This document shows, piece by piece, positions 17,187-25,800 of a DNA stretch of 64,000 bases. This DNA is from Gammaproteobacteria bacterium. Lineage in GTDB: Bacteria; Pseudomonadota; Gammaproteobacteria; Burkholderiales; Rhodocyclaceae. The notes beneath the pieces were generated by a model, which was not told the DNA's origin, did not search any database, and saw only the letters and a list, made by a program, of their open reading frames with translations. Position 1 is the stretch's first letter. Every line of letters starts with the position of its first letter. The DNA lies in the NCBI GenBank assembly GCA_018819515.1, contig JAHJPX010000005.1, positions 1 through 64,000 of the forward strand, given 5' to 3'. Both the position numbers and the translations under genes were made by a program.

Positions 17187-17324
17187 TCAGAGGTAGATTA
17201 CCGCGGGGAATACCGTGACTGCCAATGCCAGCACCAGCCATTCCAGATTGTGTCTGGCGAGAAAACCGGTGAAGTGCAAGACCAGCACGGTGATGGCGAC
17301 GATGTAATAGAGGATGAACAGCAT
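17187..17324 (-). CDS. Small two-helix membrane protein, 45 residues
   Basis: An intact short frame runs from ATG (17324) to TGA (17187). It reads M-L-F-I-L-Y-Y-I-V-A-I-T-V-L-V-L-H-F-T-G, then F-L-A-R-H-N-L-E-W, then L-V-L-A-L-A-V-T-V-F-P-A-V-I-Y-L. Two membrane segments are joined by a short polar turn. It lies between thrC (opposite strand) and tRNA-Ser. I recognise no family. The clean hydrophobic pattern in an otherwise empty gap favours a real gene; no strong ribosome-binding site is seen. Confidence 0.5.
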   Translation of the reverse strand: MLFILYYIVAITVLVLHFTGFLARHNLEWLVLALAVTVFPAVIYL

Positions 17325-17365
17325 CTCGTCATTCTCGCTTTCTGTACGGCCCTGTCAACGATGAT

Positions 17366-17456
17366 TGGCGGAGAGGGCGGGATTCGAACCCGCGTTAGGC
17401 TATGAACCTAAACACGCTTTCCAGGCGTGCGACTTAAACCACTCATCCACCTCTCC
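17366..17456 (-). tRNA. tRNA-Ser (GGA anticodon)
   Basis: The reverse strand folds as a class II tRNA. The acceptor GGAGAGG pairs perfectly with CCTCTCC, the anticodon loop CTGGAAA has GGA, a long variable arm follows, and the T arm is GCGGG-TTCGAAT-CCCGC. The discriminator is G and CCA is encoded (17366-17368). Confidence 0.95.
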
Positions 17457-17485
17457 GCGTGAGGCGCGAATTGTAACCGGTTTGG

Positions 17486-18334
17486 CTATTGTTCGGTATG
17501 ACGCAGGGAGAGGTCGACGGCGCGCAGATCCTTGGTGAGGCAGCCAATCGAAATGCGATCGACGCCGGTTTCGGCGATGGCGCGCACAGTCGCCAGGCGG
17601 ATGCCGCCCGAAGCTTCGAGCTCGGCGCGGCCGTCGTTAATATCCACCGCTGCGCGCATCTGCGTAAGGTCCATGTTGTCGAGCAGAACCATCGTCGCGC
17701 CGCACTGCAGGGCCTGTTCCAGTTGTTCCAGCGTCTCCACTTCGATCTGCACGAACGCGCCGCCGTGCGAGAGGCGGTTGGCTTCGGCAAGCGCTTCGGG
17801 GATGCCTCCGGCGGCGATGATGTGGTTTTCCTTGATCAGGATTCCGTCGTACAAGCCGAGTCGATGATTGGTGCCGCCGCCACAGCGCACCGCGTATTTC
17901 TGCGCCAGCCGCAGGCCCGGCAGCGTCTTGCGGGTGTCGACGATTCTTGCGGATGTTCCGACGACGGCATCGACATAGCGGCGCGTGGTTGTCGCGGTAC
18001 CCGACAGGAGTTGCAGGAAATTCAGCGCGGCGCGTTCGGCCGTCAGCAGCGCGCGGGTATCGGCGCGAATCTCGCAGAGCGTCTGCCCGGGGGCGATGCT
18101 GTCGCCGTCGTTGGCCGTCCATTCGATTTCGGCATCGGGATCGAGCTGCAGGAAGCAGGCGTCGAACCAGTCCTGGCCGGCGAGTACGGCTTCCTGACGG
18201 CTGATGACCGTGCCGATCGACAGGTGTCCGGCTGGCGTCAGCAACGCCGTCAAGTCGCCGCCGCCGATGTCCTCGATCAATGCGGCCGAAACATTCCGGT
18301 CGATTTCCGCCGTCAGGTGCAATGCGAAGTCCAT
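17486..18334 (-). CDS. nadC: Nicotinate-nucleotide (quinolinate) pyrophosphorylase
   Basis: The 282-residue enzyme has A-L-I-E-D-I-G-G-G-D-L-T-A, T-L-C-E-I-R-A, E-R-A-A-L-N-F-L-Q-L-L-S-G-T-A-T, V-D-T-R-K-T-L-P-G-L-R, C-G-G-G-T-N-H-R-L-G-L and I-K-E-N-H-I, all NadC signatures for phosphoribosyl transfer to quinolinate. It is the last gene of a minus-strand run, 2 bp after the EamA gene. Upstream nnr (NAD(P)H repair) makes a functional NAD theme plausible. Confidence 0.95.
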   Translation of the reverse strand: MDFALHLTAEIDRNVSAALIEDIGGGDLTALLTPAGHLSIGTVISRQEAVLAGQDWFDACFLQLDPDAEIEWTANDGDSIAPGQTLCEIRADTRALLTAERAALNFLQLLSGTATTTRRYVDAVVGTSARIVDTRKTLPGLRLAQKYAVRCGGGTNHRLGLYDGILIKENHIIAAGGIPEALAEANRLSHGGAFVQIEVETLEQLEQALQCGATMVLLDNMDLTQMRAAVDINDGRAELEASGGIRLATVRAIAETGVDRISIGCLTKDLRAVDLSLRHTEQ

Positions 18335-18336
18335 GG

Positions 18337-19227
18337 TTAACCCCTTTCGGCGCCGATTCTACCCGCCGGAGATCGTTCGACGAGCGCAATGGCGATGCCG
18401 CCGGCGACGATGGTCGCCATGCCGGTGATCGACAGGGCGTCGGGCCATTGCCCATAGAACAGCCAGCCGAGCAGCGATGCCCAGATCAGTTGAACGTAGA
18501 GGAATGGCGCGAGCGTGGACGCCGGGGCGTGACGGAAAGCGTGGGTCAGCAGGAAGTGGCCAACGCCGCCGTAGATTGCCAGAGAACAGATCATCACGAC
18601 CTCCAGCGTCGTCGGCACGGGACCATGCCAGATCCAGGGCAATGCCAGCGACATGGCAGCGCTGCCCGCCAGTGCGGTGTAGAAGACCATGGTGAGCGGC
18701 TTCTCTGTCGCCGTCATCTTGCGGGTCTGGATCTGGTAGAAGGCGTAGCAGACTGCCGCGATGGCGGCGTAGGCGACGCCGGCCGGCGGCAGCGCGCTGC
18801 CGGGACGGGCGATCAGCAGCACGCCGCCGAAGCCGGCCAGCGCCGCGATCCAGCGCGAAGTGCCAACCTTCTCGCCGAGCATCGGGCCGGCCAGCAAGGC
18901 GACGATCAGCGGCGTGACGAAGATCAGCGCCGTGGTTTCGGCGAGCGGCATGATGCGAAAGGCAGCCATGGCGAATCCGGTGACGGCGACCAGCAGCAGG
19001 GCACGAACAACCTGCGCGACGGGCCGCCTGGTGGCGATCAGGCCGAGACGAAAGCGCGGGCCGAGAAAGACCAACATCAAGAGAAGATGCACCGTGTAGC
19101 GCGCCCAGACCAATAGCGGCACGTTGAAGGTCTGCGACAAGTGCTTGGCGGTAGCGTCGAGCGATGCGAAGCACAGCATCGCCGCCAGCATCAGCGTCAC
19201 CGCCCGCAGCGGGTGGTGGCTATGCAT
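18337..19227 (-). CDS. EamA (DMT-superfamily) transporter
   Basis: The 296-residue protein has ten predicted helices in two EamA repeats, the first with S-L-D-A-T-A-K-H-L and A-E-T-T-A-L-I-F-V-T-P-L, the second ending in W-A-S-L-L-G-W-L-F-Y-G-Q-W-P-D. Such carriers export amino acids or other metabolites; the substrate cannot be told from sequence. The ATG lies inside the end of nnr (8-bp overlap) and the stop is 2 bp before nadC, so the three are one transcript. Confidence 0.85.
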   Translation of the reverse strand: MHSHHPLRAVTLMLAAMLCFASLDATAKHLSQTFNVPLLVWARYTVHLLLMLVFLGPRFRLGLIATRRPVAQVVRALLLVAVTGFAMAAFRIMPLAETTALIFVTPLIVALLAGPMLGEKVGTSRWIAALAGFGGVLLIARPGSALPPAGVAYAAIAAVCYAFYQIQTRKMTATEKPLTMVFYTALAGSAAMSLALPWIWHGPVPTTLEVVMICSLAIYGGVGHFLLTHAFRHAPASTLAPFLYVQLIWASLLGWLFYGQWPDALSITGMATIVAGGIAIALVERSPAGRIGAERG

Positions 19228-20614
19228 CGACGGCCCAGCGGTTCAGCAGGGCGCGTGCGGCGGGAATGATCTCGGTGGCGGAAAGGCCGATCGGGCCAAT
19301 GCCCGCGGCGACCAGCGCATCGGCGGCGGCACCGTGCAGATGCACCGCCGCCAGGGCAGCTTCGAGCGGCGGCCAGTGTTGGGCGAGCAGCGCTGCGACG
19401 ATGCCGGTGAGGACGTCACCGCTGCCGGCGGAGGCGAGGCCGGCGTTGCCGGTCGAATTGACGAACCACTTTCCTTGCGGCGTTGCGACGATGCTGCCGC
19501 AGCCCTTGAGCACGGCGACGGCGCCATGGCGGCGCGCGAGTTCCAGCGCGGCGGCGATGCGGTCGGCCTGCACCGCTTCCGTGGTCGTGCCGAGCAGACG
19601 CGCGGCCTCGGCGGGATGCGGCGTCACGATACTCGGCGTGTCGCGACGGCTGACTTTTCTCGCGAACACCGGATGGACGGCCAGCAGGTTGAGCGCGTCG
19701 GCGTCGAGCACCAGCGGCAGCGGAGCGTCGATCGCGCGGCGGAGCAGTTCGGCGGCGGCGATGGATCGGCCGAGGCCGGGCCCGACGGCGAGTGCGGTCG
19801 CCAGGGAAAGGACATCGTTTGCATTGCGCAGCATCAGTTCCGGCTGCTGCGGATCGACGGCAAGTCGTTCGAGCATGCCGACGTAGACGCGGCCGGCGCC
19901 GAGTTGCAGCGCGGCGCGTCCGGCGAGCAGTGCGGCGCCGGCCATGCCCGGTGCGCCGCCGATGACGCCGACGCTGCCGTAGTCGCCCTTGTGGGCATTG
20001 TGGCGTCGCGGCCGCAGCCAGTCGCCGAACAATGCCGACGAGATCAATTGTCCTTCGGCGGTACCGACGTCGAGGCCGAGTCCGTCGATCGCGACTTCGC
20101 CGCAATGGTCCGGGCCGTCGAGGGTGTACAAGCCGGGCTTGCCGGCGATGAAGCTGATCGTGCGCGTGGCGTGCACCGCGCTGCCAAGCACTCGCCCCGT
20201 GTCGGCGCACAGGCCGCTCGGAACGTCGATGGCGAGCACCGGCCGGGAGAGCGCATTGATCTGTGCGATGACCTCGGCCAGGCGGCCGGCGACCGGTCGC
20301 GTGAGGCCGATGCCGAAGATCGCATCGATGACCAGCCGCCAGTCGCGTTCCGGAATGTCTTCGCTGGCTGCCTGCACGACCGTGACGTCGCAGCCCTGTT
20401 CCGTGAGGATGCGCGCCGCGACGAGCCCGTCGCCGCCATTGTTGCCGGGGCCGGCAACGATCAGCAGCGGCCCGTTGGCGTTGCCGAGCATTTCGCGTGC
20501 GCTGGCGGCGACCGATGCGCCGGCGCGTTCCATGAGCGGTGGCGTCGCGTCGGCAAACCTCGCCTCAATGGCGCGGATGCCGGCGGTGCGGAAGATGGCG
20601 GTGGAGTCGATCAT
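19220..20614 (-). CDS. nnr: Bifunctional NAD(P)H-hydrate epimerase / ADP-dependent dehydratase
   Basis: ATG at 20614 (M-I-D-S-T-A-I-F) gives 464 residues. The N-terminal YjeF_N epimerase shows G-P-G-N-N-G-G-D-G-L-V-A-A and D-A-I-F-G-I-G-L. The C-terminal carbohydrate-kinase-like dehydratase shows H-K-G-D-Y-G-S-V-G-V-I-G-G, D-A-D-A-L-N-L-L-A and N-A-G-L-A-S-A-G-S-G-D-V-L-T-G. It repairs hydrated NAD(P)H. Residues 320-327 (K-V-S-R-R-D-T-P) come from element copy 7, in a loop between the L-N-L-L-A strand and T-P-H-P that seems about 7-8 residues longer than in E. coli. Confidence 0.93.
   Translation of the reverse strand: MIDSTAIFRTAGIRAIEARFADATPPLMERAGASVAASAREMLGNANGPLLIVAGPGNNGGDGLVAARILTEQGCDVTVVQAASEDIPERDWRLVIDAIFGIGLTRPVAGRLAEVIAQINALSRPVLAIDVPSGLCADTGRVLGSAVHATRTISFIAGKPGLYTLDGPDHCGEVAIDGLGLDVGTAEGQLISSALFGDWLRPRRHNAHKGDYGSVGVIGGAPGMAGAALLAGRAALQLGAGRVYVGMLERLAVDPQQPELMLRNANDVLSLATALAVGPGLGRSIAAAELLRRAIDAPLPLVLDADALNLLAVHPVFARKVSRRDTPSIVTPHPAEAARLLGTTTEAVQADRIAAALELARRHGAVAVLKGCGSIVATPQGKWFVNSTGNAGLASAGSGDVLTGIVAALLAQHWPPLEAALAAVHLHGAAADALVAAGIGPIGLSATEIIPAARALLNRWAVDA
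19635..19658 (-). repeat. Dispersed 24-bp element, copy 7 (inside nnr, sense)
   Basis: One difference from the consensus (C at base 14). It encodes K-V-S-R-R-D-T-P at residues 320-327 of Nnr. Confidence 0.92.
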
Positions 20615-20639
20615 GGCGGCATTGTATGCCGCGTGCCAA

Positions 20640-21314
20640 TCAGGACGATGCTTGCGTATGCTGGACCAGCAGTGCCTTGGCACGGTCGTTGGCGCGGGCG
20701 TCGAGCCAGTTGCGGCCGGCGATCATCAGACCGAGGACGAAGAAGGCGCCGGGTGGCAGCATGACGACCAGGAACCCCGGGTAGTCCTCCGGCAACACCT
20801 GGATTGCGTGCAGTCCCGGTACGACCATGTCGATGCCCGAAAACAGCGTGCCCTGGCCGATGAATTCACGGATCAGGCCGAGCAGGCCGATCACCCAGAC
20901 GAAGCCGACGCCCATCATGATGCCATCCCATGTCGAGGCGCCGACCGGGTTCTTGGCGGCGAAGGCTTCGACGCGGGCGAGCACGATGCAGTTGGTGACG
21001 ATCAGCGGAATGAAAATGCCGAGCACCAGATAGAGGTCGTGCAGCCAGGCGTTGAAGGACAGGTCGACCACCGTCACCAGCGCGGCGATGATGAGGATGA
21101 AGACGGGAATGCGGATCTCGTAGGGGATGAAGCTGCGCAGTGACGAGACGGCCAGGTTGGCCACCGCCATGACCATGATGGTGGCGAGCCCGAGGCTGAC
21201 CGCATTGACCATGCTGGTGCTGATGGCGAGCAGGGGACACAGCCCGAGCAACTGGGTGAGGATGGCGTTTTGTTTCCAGAGGCCGCTGCGGGCGATGTCG
21301 CGGTAAGCGCTCAT
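20640..21314 (-). CDS. rnfE: Rnf electron-transport complex subunit E
   Basis: ATG at 21314 (M-S-A-Y-R-D-I-A-R-S-G-L-W-K-Q-N) gives 224 residues. Six helices, N-A-I-L-T-Q-L-L-G-L-C-P-L-L-A and V-T-N-C-I-V-L-A-R-V-E-A-F-A are RnfE/RsxE signatures; the paired Cys motifs bind iron in the RnfA/E pair. It forms part of the ion-pumping ferredoxin:NAD oxidoreductase in the inner membrane. It is the last rnf gene; nnr starts 25 bp later. Confidence 0.93.
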   Translation of the reverse strand: MSAYRDIARSGLWKQNAILTQLLGLCPLLAISTSMVNAVSLGLATIMVMAVANLAVSSLRSFIPYEIRIPVFILIIAALVTVVDLSFNAWLHDLYLVLGIFIPLIVTNCIVLARVEAFAAKNPVGASTWDGIMMGVGFVWVIGLLGLIREFIGQGTLFSGIDMVVPGLHAIQVLPEDYPGFLVVMLPPGAFFVLGLMIAGRNWLDARANDRAKALLVQHTQASS

Positions 21315-21327
21315 GTCGACTGTCTCC

Positions 21328-21987
21328 TCACTGTTCCCACTTGGCGTCGATCGGCAGCGCGAACAGCTTTTCGCCATGCGCCGCCGTCCACGCCACAGCC
21401 TTGCCCGAGGCGTTGGTCACGGCCCGCGCCGAAACTGTGGCGCCGGTGTGGTAGGCGAATTCGCCGCCGTCCTTCTTCACTTTCCAGCGGCCGGCCAGTG
21501 CCAGTTCGTAACTGCGGCCGTCGAATTGCGCAATCCAGGGATGTGCCTTGTTCTTGTCTTTCTTTGGATCGACATAGTCGCCGAGCCCTGGCGTTTCCAT
21601 GTGGCCGGTGACGCGCACGGCGGTTAGCTGCCCATCGGCCGTCACCGCCAGCACCAGAGCGATGCGGCCCGCGTAGCCGTCGGGGGCGACAGCTTCCAGG
21701 ACCAGCGCGACGGGTTGCCCATTTTTGCGTGCGCGGTAGAGCTTGCTGGTGTCGGTCGTTCCCAGTTCCACGATCGGCGGCAACTCGACGGCGTCGGCCA
21801 GTAGGTCGTTGTCGTAGGAGGCCGGCGGCAAGACCTCGTTGATCAGCTTGAGCTTTTCCGCAGCGGCGCTGGCCGCCAGAATCGGCTTGGTCGCCTGGTA
21901 GGTGGCGGCCATGAGTCCGGTGAACACGAGCGTAAACAGCACCAGCACGACGGCGGAACTGAAGGAGATGCGCAGCGTTTCCTTCAC
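21328..21987 (-). CDS. rnfG: Rnf electron-transport complex subunit G
   Basis: GTG at 21987 overlaps the rnfD stop (GTGA) and has AAGGAG upstream; 219 residues. One N-terminal helix anchors a periplasmic FMN-binding domain with G-H-M-E-T-P-G-L-G-D-Y and Y-H-T-G-A-T-V-S-A-R-A-V, where the Thr of T-G-A-T should carry covalent FMN. The internal spacing and length match RnfG/RsxG. Confidence 0.92.
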   Translation of the reverse strand: MKETLRISFSSAVVLVLFTLVFTGLMAATYQATKPILAASAAAEKLKLINEVLPPASYDNDLLADAVELPPIVELGTTDTSKLYRARKNGQPVALVLEAVAPDGYAGRIALVLAVTADGQLTAVRVTGHMETPGLGDYVDPKKDKNKAHPWIAQFDGRSYELALAGRWKVKKDGGEFAYHTGATVSARAVTNASGKAVAWTAAHGEKLFALPIDAKWEQ

Positions 21988-22997
21988 GGCCGCTTCTCCT
22001 TGTGGCCGAACACCGGCGGCTGCGTGGACTTGTCGATCAGCGGCACGCAGATGTTCATCAGTAGCGTGGAAAAGGCGATGCCGTCCGGATAGGCGCCATA
22101 AACACGGATCACCCAGTCGATCAGGGCGATGCCGGCCGCGTAGATCAGCTTGCCGCGGGGTGTCGTCGAGGCGGAGACCGGGTCGGTGGCGATGAAGAAG
22201 GCACCGAGCATGGCGCCGCCCGAGAACAGGTGGAAGCCGGCACCGGCAAACTGCGCGGAATCGATGAGGTGTGTCAGGCCGGCGATGCCGCCGAAGGCAA
22301 CGATGAAGGCGGCCGGAATCTGCCAGGTGATCACGCGCTGCTGCACCAGCCAGAGACCGCCGATCAGGTAGCCGAGCGCGACCAGCTCCCAGCCTTTGCC
22401 ACCTAGGAAACCGTAGGTGGTCTTGTTGGCCAGCACGCTCTCGACGGTTGCGTTCAAGCCCGAGGTATGCAGCGCCGTGCGCAAGGTATCCAGTGGTGTC
22501 GCCATCACCATGGCATCGAGCTGGCGCTGGCCGAAGATGGCGTTTATCTGTGTGGCCAAATCGGTAGCGCCGGCCGCCGGCCACTGCGACATGAACTGCG
22601 GATAGGCGACGATCATGGCCGCGAAAGCGACCATGGCCGGATTGAAGGGATTTTGGCCGAGACCGCCGTAGAGGTGCTTGGCGACAACGATGGCGATCAG
22701 CACCGCCAGTACCGTCAGCCACCACGGAACGATGGACGGCAGGCTGAGGGCGATGAGCCAGGCGGTGACCAGGGCGCTGCCGTCGGTCAGGAAATGGCGG
22801 ACCGGTTTCCTGCGCGCGGCCAGCATGGCGGCTTCGGCGGCCAGCGCGGTTACCGAGGCCAGTGAAATCTGGATCAGAACGGCCCAGCCGAAGAACCAGA
22901 CGTACATGGCGATGCCGGGCAGCAGAGCGACCAGTACCTTCAGCATGACCGACTGGACGCTGGCGGGTTGGCGCAGGAAGGGCGAGTTACTCGGCAC
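21984..22997 (-). CDS. rnfD: Rnf electron-transport complex subunit D
   Basis: The 337-residue membrane protein has about nine helices and opens with R-Q-P-A-S-V-Q-S-V-M-L-K-V. It contains G-G-L-G-Q-N-P-F-N-P-A-M-V and V-M-A-T-P-L-D-T-L; by family analogy the Thr of A-T-P-L is the covalent FMN site. D-P-V-S-A-S-T-T-P-R-G-K is a further family block. Its start overlaps the end of rnfC, and translational coupling runs through the operon. Confidence 0.93.
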   Translation of the reverse strand: MPSNSPFLRQPASVQSVMLKVLVALLPGIAMYVWFFGWAVLIQISLASVTALAAEAAMLAARRKPVRHFLTDGSALVTAWLIALSLPSIVPWWLTVLAVLIAIVVAKHLYGGLGQNPFNPAMVAFAAMIVAYPQFMSQWPAAGATDLATQINAIFGQRQLDAMVMATPLDTLRTALHTSGLNATVESVLANKTTYGFLGGKGWELVALGYLIGGLWLVQQRVITWQIPAAFIVAFGGIAGLTHLIDSAQFAGAGFHLFSGGAMLGAFFIATDPVSASTTPRGKLIYAAGIALIDWVIRVYGAYPDGIAFSTLLMNICVPLIDKSTQPPVFGHKEKRP

Positions 22998-24534
22998 TGG
23001 GGTTTTCCTCCGCCTTCTGTTCCTGGGTACGCGCCACAGCGGCGGCGATCATGGCTTTCTTGTCGTCGGCATCGCCCGCTTCGGCGAGCCTGGCCTTGGT
23101 TTCGGCCGCCTTGGCGGCGAGCTTGGCCGCCTTCTCCTGTTTGTCGCGCTCTTCGCGCTCCAAGCGGAACTCATAGCGCAAGCGCGCCACATCGGCCGCG
23201 TCCTTTTCCTTCTCCCGCGCACGGATCTCGCTCTTGGCGAAGCGGTAGTAGTCGACCAGCGGGATGCGCGAGGGACAGACGTAGGCGCAACAACCGCACT
23301 CGATGCAGTCGAACAAGTGGTACTCCTGCGCCTTGCCGAGAATTTTGGCGCGCGAGAACCAGTACATCTCGAACGGCTGCAAATCCATCGGGCAGGCGCG
23401 GGCACAGGCGCCGCAGCGGATGCAGGGCATCTCCGGTCCGGGCGGCGGGAACAGTGCCTTCGAGGCGGCGAGGATGCAGTTGGTGGCCTTGACCACGGGT
23501 GCATCGAGCGTCGGCAACGCGAAGCCCATCATCGGCCCGCCCATCAGGTTGCGATCGGTATCGGCCTTCGGGCCGGCCAAAGCGACCAGGTCGGCGATCG
23601 GCATACCGATGCGCACCTCGAAGTTGCCCGGCCGCTCGACATTGCCGGTCACCGTCACCAGCCGCGAGATCATCGGCTCGCCGTGCAACAGCGCACGCGC
23701 CGTGGCGTAGGCGGTGGCGACGTTGAAGCACTGCACGCCGTAGTCGGGCGGCAGCTTGCCGAACGGCACCTCGATGCCGGTCAGCACGCGGATCAACTGC
23801 TTTTCGCCGCCGGCCGGATAGCGCGTCGGCACGGCGATGACTTCGACCGGCAGGCCGCTGCGCTTGCCCGCAGCCGCAGTCATGGCGGCGACGGCTTCGG
23901 GTTTGTTGTCCTCGATGCCGACGACGACGCGTTGCGCGCCGGCGATGTGGGCCAGGACGGCGGCGCCTTCGAGGATCTGCCCGGCCTGCGTACGCATCAG
24001 CAGGTCGTCGCAGGTAATGAAGGGTTCGCACTCTGCGCCGTTCACGATCAGCGTGTCGATGCGCTGGGTTGGGCCGTGTTGCGTCTTGACGAAGCTCGGG
24101 AAGGCGGCACCACCCAGGCCGACCACGCCGGCGTCGCGCAGGCGGGCGCGCAGTTCGTCGGCAGGCAGGGCATAAGGATCAATGGGTTTCCTGTCGATCC
24201 AGCGGTCCTCGCCGTCCGCTTCGATGACCACGCAGGGCGCCAGCAGTCCGGAAGGATGGGGGATCGCATGCGTCTCGATGCCGCGCACCGTGCCCGAGGT
24301 GGGCGCATGGATGGCGACCGATATCGAACCGCCGGGGCCGGCGATGGTCTGGCCTTTCAGCACCTTGTCGCCGGCCTGGACCAGCGGGCGCGAGGGGAGG
24401 CCGGCGTTCTGCCGCAGCGGGACGACTAAAACGTTCGGTAGTGGCGCGACGATAACCACGCCTCGATTCGACTCGATCTTGTGACTGGCCGGTTTGACGC
24501 CGCCGGTGAAGCTGAACAATTGGCGCATGTTCAC
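22987..24534 (-). CDS. rnfC: Rnf electron-transport complex subunit C
   Basis: GTG at 24534 or ATG at 24528; up to 515 residues. The sequence has G-L-G-G-A-A-F-P-S-F-V-K, an NADH/flavin-site block (I-V-N-G-A-E-C-E-P-F-I-T), and two [4Fe-4S] motifs, C-I-R-C-G-A-C-A-R-A-C-P and C-I-E-C-G-C-C-A-Y-V-C-P. The last 60 residues are an Ala/Lys/Glu-rich helical tail, short compared with E. coli RsxC. It should be the NAD(H)-reacting peripheral subunit. Confidence 0.93.
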   Translation of the reverse strand: MNMRQLFSFTGGVKPASHKIESNRGVVIVAPLPNVLVVPLRQNAGLPSRPLVQAGDKVLKGQTIAGPGGSISVAIHAPTSGTVRGIETHAIPHPSGLLAPCVVIEADGEDRWIDRKPIDPYALPADELRARLRDAGVVGLGGAAFPSFVKTQHGPTQRIDTLIVNGAECEPFITCDDLLMRTQAGQILEGAAVLAHIAGAQRVVVGIEDNKPEAVAAMTAAAGKRSGLPVEVIAVPTRYPAGGEKQLIRVLTGIEVPFGKLPPDYGVQCFNVATAYATARALLHGEPMISRLVTVTGNVERPGNFEVRIGMPIADLVALAGPKADTDRNLMGGPMMGFALPTLDAPVVKATNCILAASKALFPPPGPEMPCIRCGACARACPMDLQPFEMYWFSRAKILGKAQEYHLFDCIECGCCAYVCPSRIPLVDYYRFAKSEIRAREKEKDAADVARLRYEFRLEREERDKQEKAAKLAAKAAETKARLAEAGDADDKKAMIAAAVARTQEQKAEENPSAE

Positions 24535-24535
24535 G

Positions 24536-25087
24536 TCAGGCCGCTTTCCTGACGTCGAACACCGGATACTTCCATTTCCAGTTGTCGATGGTTTCGGGGA
24601 TCGGCACCATGGCGATGCAGTTGACCGGGCAGGGGGCGAGGCAAAGTTCGCAGCCGGTGCATTGGCTGGCGATCACGGTATGCATCTGCTTGGCGGCGCC
24701 GACGATGGCGTCGACCGGACAGGCCTGGATGCACAGCGTGCAGCCGATGCAGGTCTGTTCGTCGATGACGGCGATGCTCTTCGGCTTCTCGATGCCGTGT
24801 TCGCCGGAGAGCGGCTTGAACTCGCGGCCGAGCAGGTCGGCAAGTTTGTGGATGCCGTCTTCGCCGCCGGGCGGGCAGCAGTTGATGTCGGCTTCGCCCC
24901 TGGCGATCGCTTCGGCGTAGGGCTTGCAGCCCGGGAAACCGCATTGCCCGCACTGGGTCTGCGGCAGGATGGCATCGATCTTCTCGACCAGCGGGTCGCC
25001 TTCGACGCGGAACTTGACCGAAGCGTAGCCCAGCGCGCCGCCGAGGATGACGGAGCCGAGGGCCATGACGAGTAGGGCTTCGAGCAT
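24536..25087 (-). CDS. rnfB: Rnf electron-transport complex subunit B (ferredoxin)
   Basis: ATG at 25087 (M-L-E-A-L-L-V-M-A-L) gives 183 residues. One N-terminal helix is followed by the C-G-Q-C-G-F-P-G-C plus C-C-P-P-G cluster motif and two ferredoxin motifs, C-I-G-C-T-L-C-I-Q-A-C-P and C-T-G-C-E-L-C-L-A-P-C-P. This is the electron-entry subunit. Only one base separates its stop from the GTG of rnfC. Confidence 0.94.
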   Translation of the reverse strand: MLEALLVMALGSVILGGALGYASVKFRVEGDPLVEKIDAILPQTQCGQCGFPGCKPYAEAIARGEADINCCPPGGEDGIHKLADLLGREFKPLSGEHGIEKPKSIAVIDEQTCIGCTLCIQACPVDAIVGAAKQMHTVIASQCTGCELCLAPCPVNCIAMVPIPETIDNWKWKYPVFDVRKAA

Positions 25088-25098
25088 CGCTTGCGTGC

Positions 25099-25683
25099 TT
25101 ACTTGAACTTGTCCAGGCCCGCAAAACCCATGAAGGCCAGGCTCATGATGGCGGTGGTGACCATGGCGATGGCCGTGCCGCGGAAATGGACGGGTACGTC
25201 GGCGCCTTCGAGCCGTTCGCGGATGCCGGCGAACAGTACCAGCGCCAGCGTGAAGCCGACGGCCGAGCCGAAACCGAACAGCATCGACTCGATCATGTCG
25301 TGCTTCAGTCCGACGTTGATCAGCGGAACGCCAAGCACGGCGCAGTTGGTGGTGATGAGCGGCAGATAGATGCCGAGCACCTGATGCAGCACCGGACTGG
25401 TCTTCTGGATCACCAGTTCGGTCAACTGGACGATGGCGGCGATGGTGACGATGAACGACAGCGTGCGCAGGTATTCGAGGTGGTTGGGGACCAGCAACCA
25501 GCTGTCGATCACGTAGCTGGTACCGCAGGCCATGGTCAGAACGAAGGTCGTCGCGGCGCCCATGCCGGTCGCCGTTTCCAGCTTCTTCGAGACGCCCATG
25601 AACGGGCACAGCCCGAGGACGCGGACGAAGACGACGTTGTTGACAAGAACGGCGCCGAGAATGATGAAGAGGTAGCTGGCCAT
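25099..25683 (-). CDS. rnfA: Rnf electron-transport complex subunit A
   Basis: ATG at 25683 (M-A-S-Y-L-F-I-I-L-G-A-V-L-V-N-N) gives 194 residues, the standard RnfA length. Six helices and the paired motifs L-G-L-C-P-F-M-G-V-S and T-T-N-C-A-V-L-G-V-P mark it; the Cys residues bind the RnfA/E cluster. It is the first gene of rnfABCDGE, downstream of a good sigma70 promoter (25735-25763). Confidence 0.94.
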   Translation of the reverse strand: MASYLFIILGAVLVNNVVFVRVLGLCPFMGVSKKLETATGMGAATTFVLTMACGTSYVIDSWLLVPNHLEYLRTLSFIVTIAAIVQLTELVIQKTSPVLHQVLGIYLPLITTNCAVLGVPLINVGLKHDMIESMLFGFGSAVGFTLALVLFAGIRERLEGADVPVHFRGTAIAMVTTAIMSLAFMGFAGLDKFK

Positions 25684-25734
25684 CGTGGTCCGGTTGGTTT
25701 CGCCGATGTCGGTCGGCGACGAAAAAACCCGCAA

Positions 25735-25763
25735 ATTATGGGCGTTTGCCCTTTATTAGACAA
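25735..25763 (-). promoter_or_regulatory. Sigma70 promoter for rnfABCDGE
   Basis: On the minus strand TTGTCT and CATAAT are separated by exactly 17 bp, about 50 bp upstream of the rnfA start. The spacer contains a GGGC-AAAC-GCCC hairpin, which could also mark the end of pyrD transcription or an operator. Confidence 0.6.
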
Positions 25764-25800
25764 CCCTAAAGTTCGTGGAGCTAGGGGTACGCAAGCCGAT

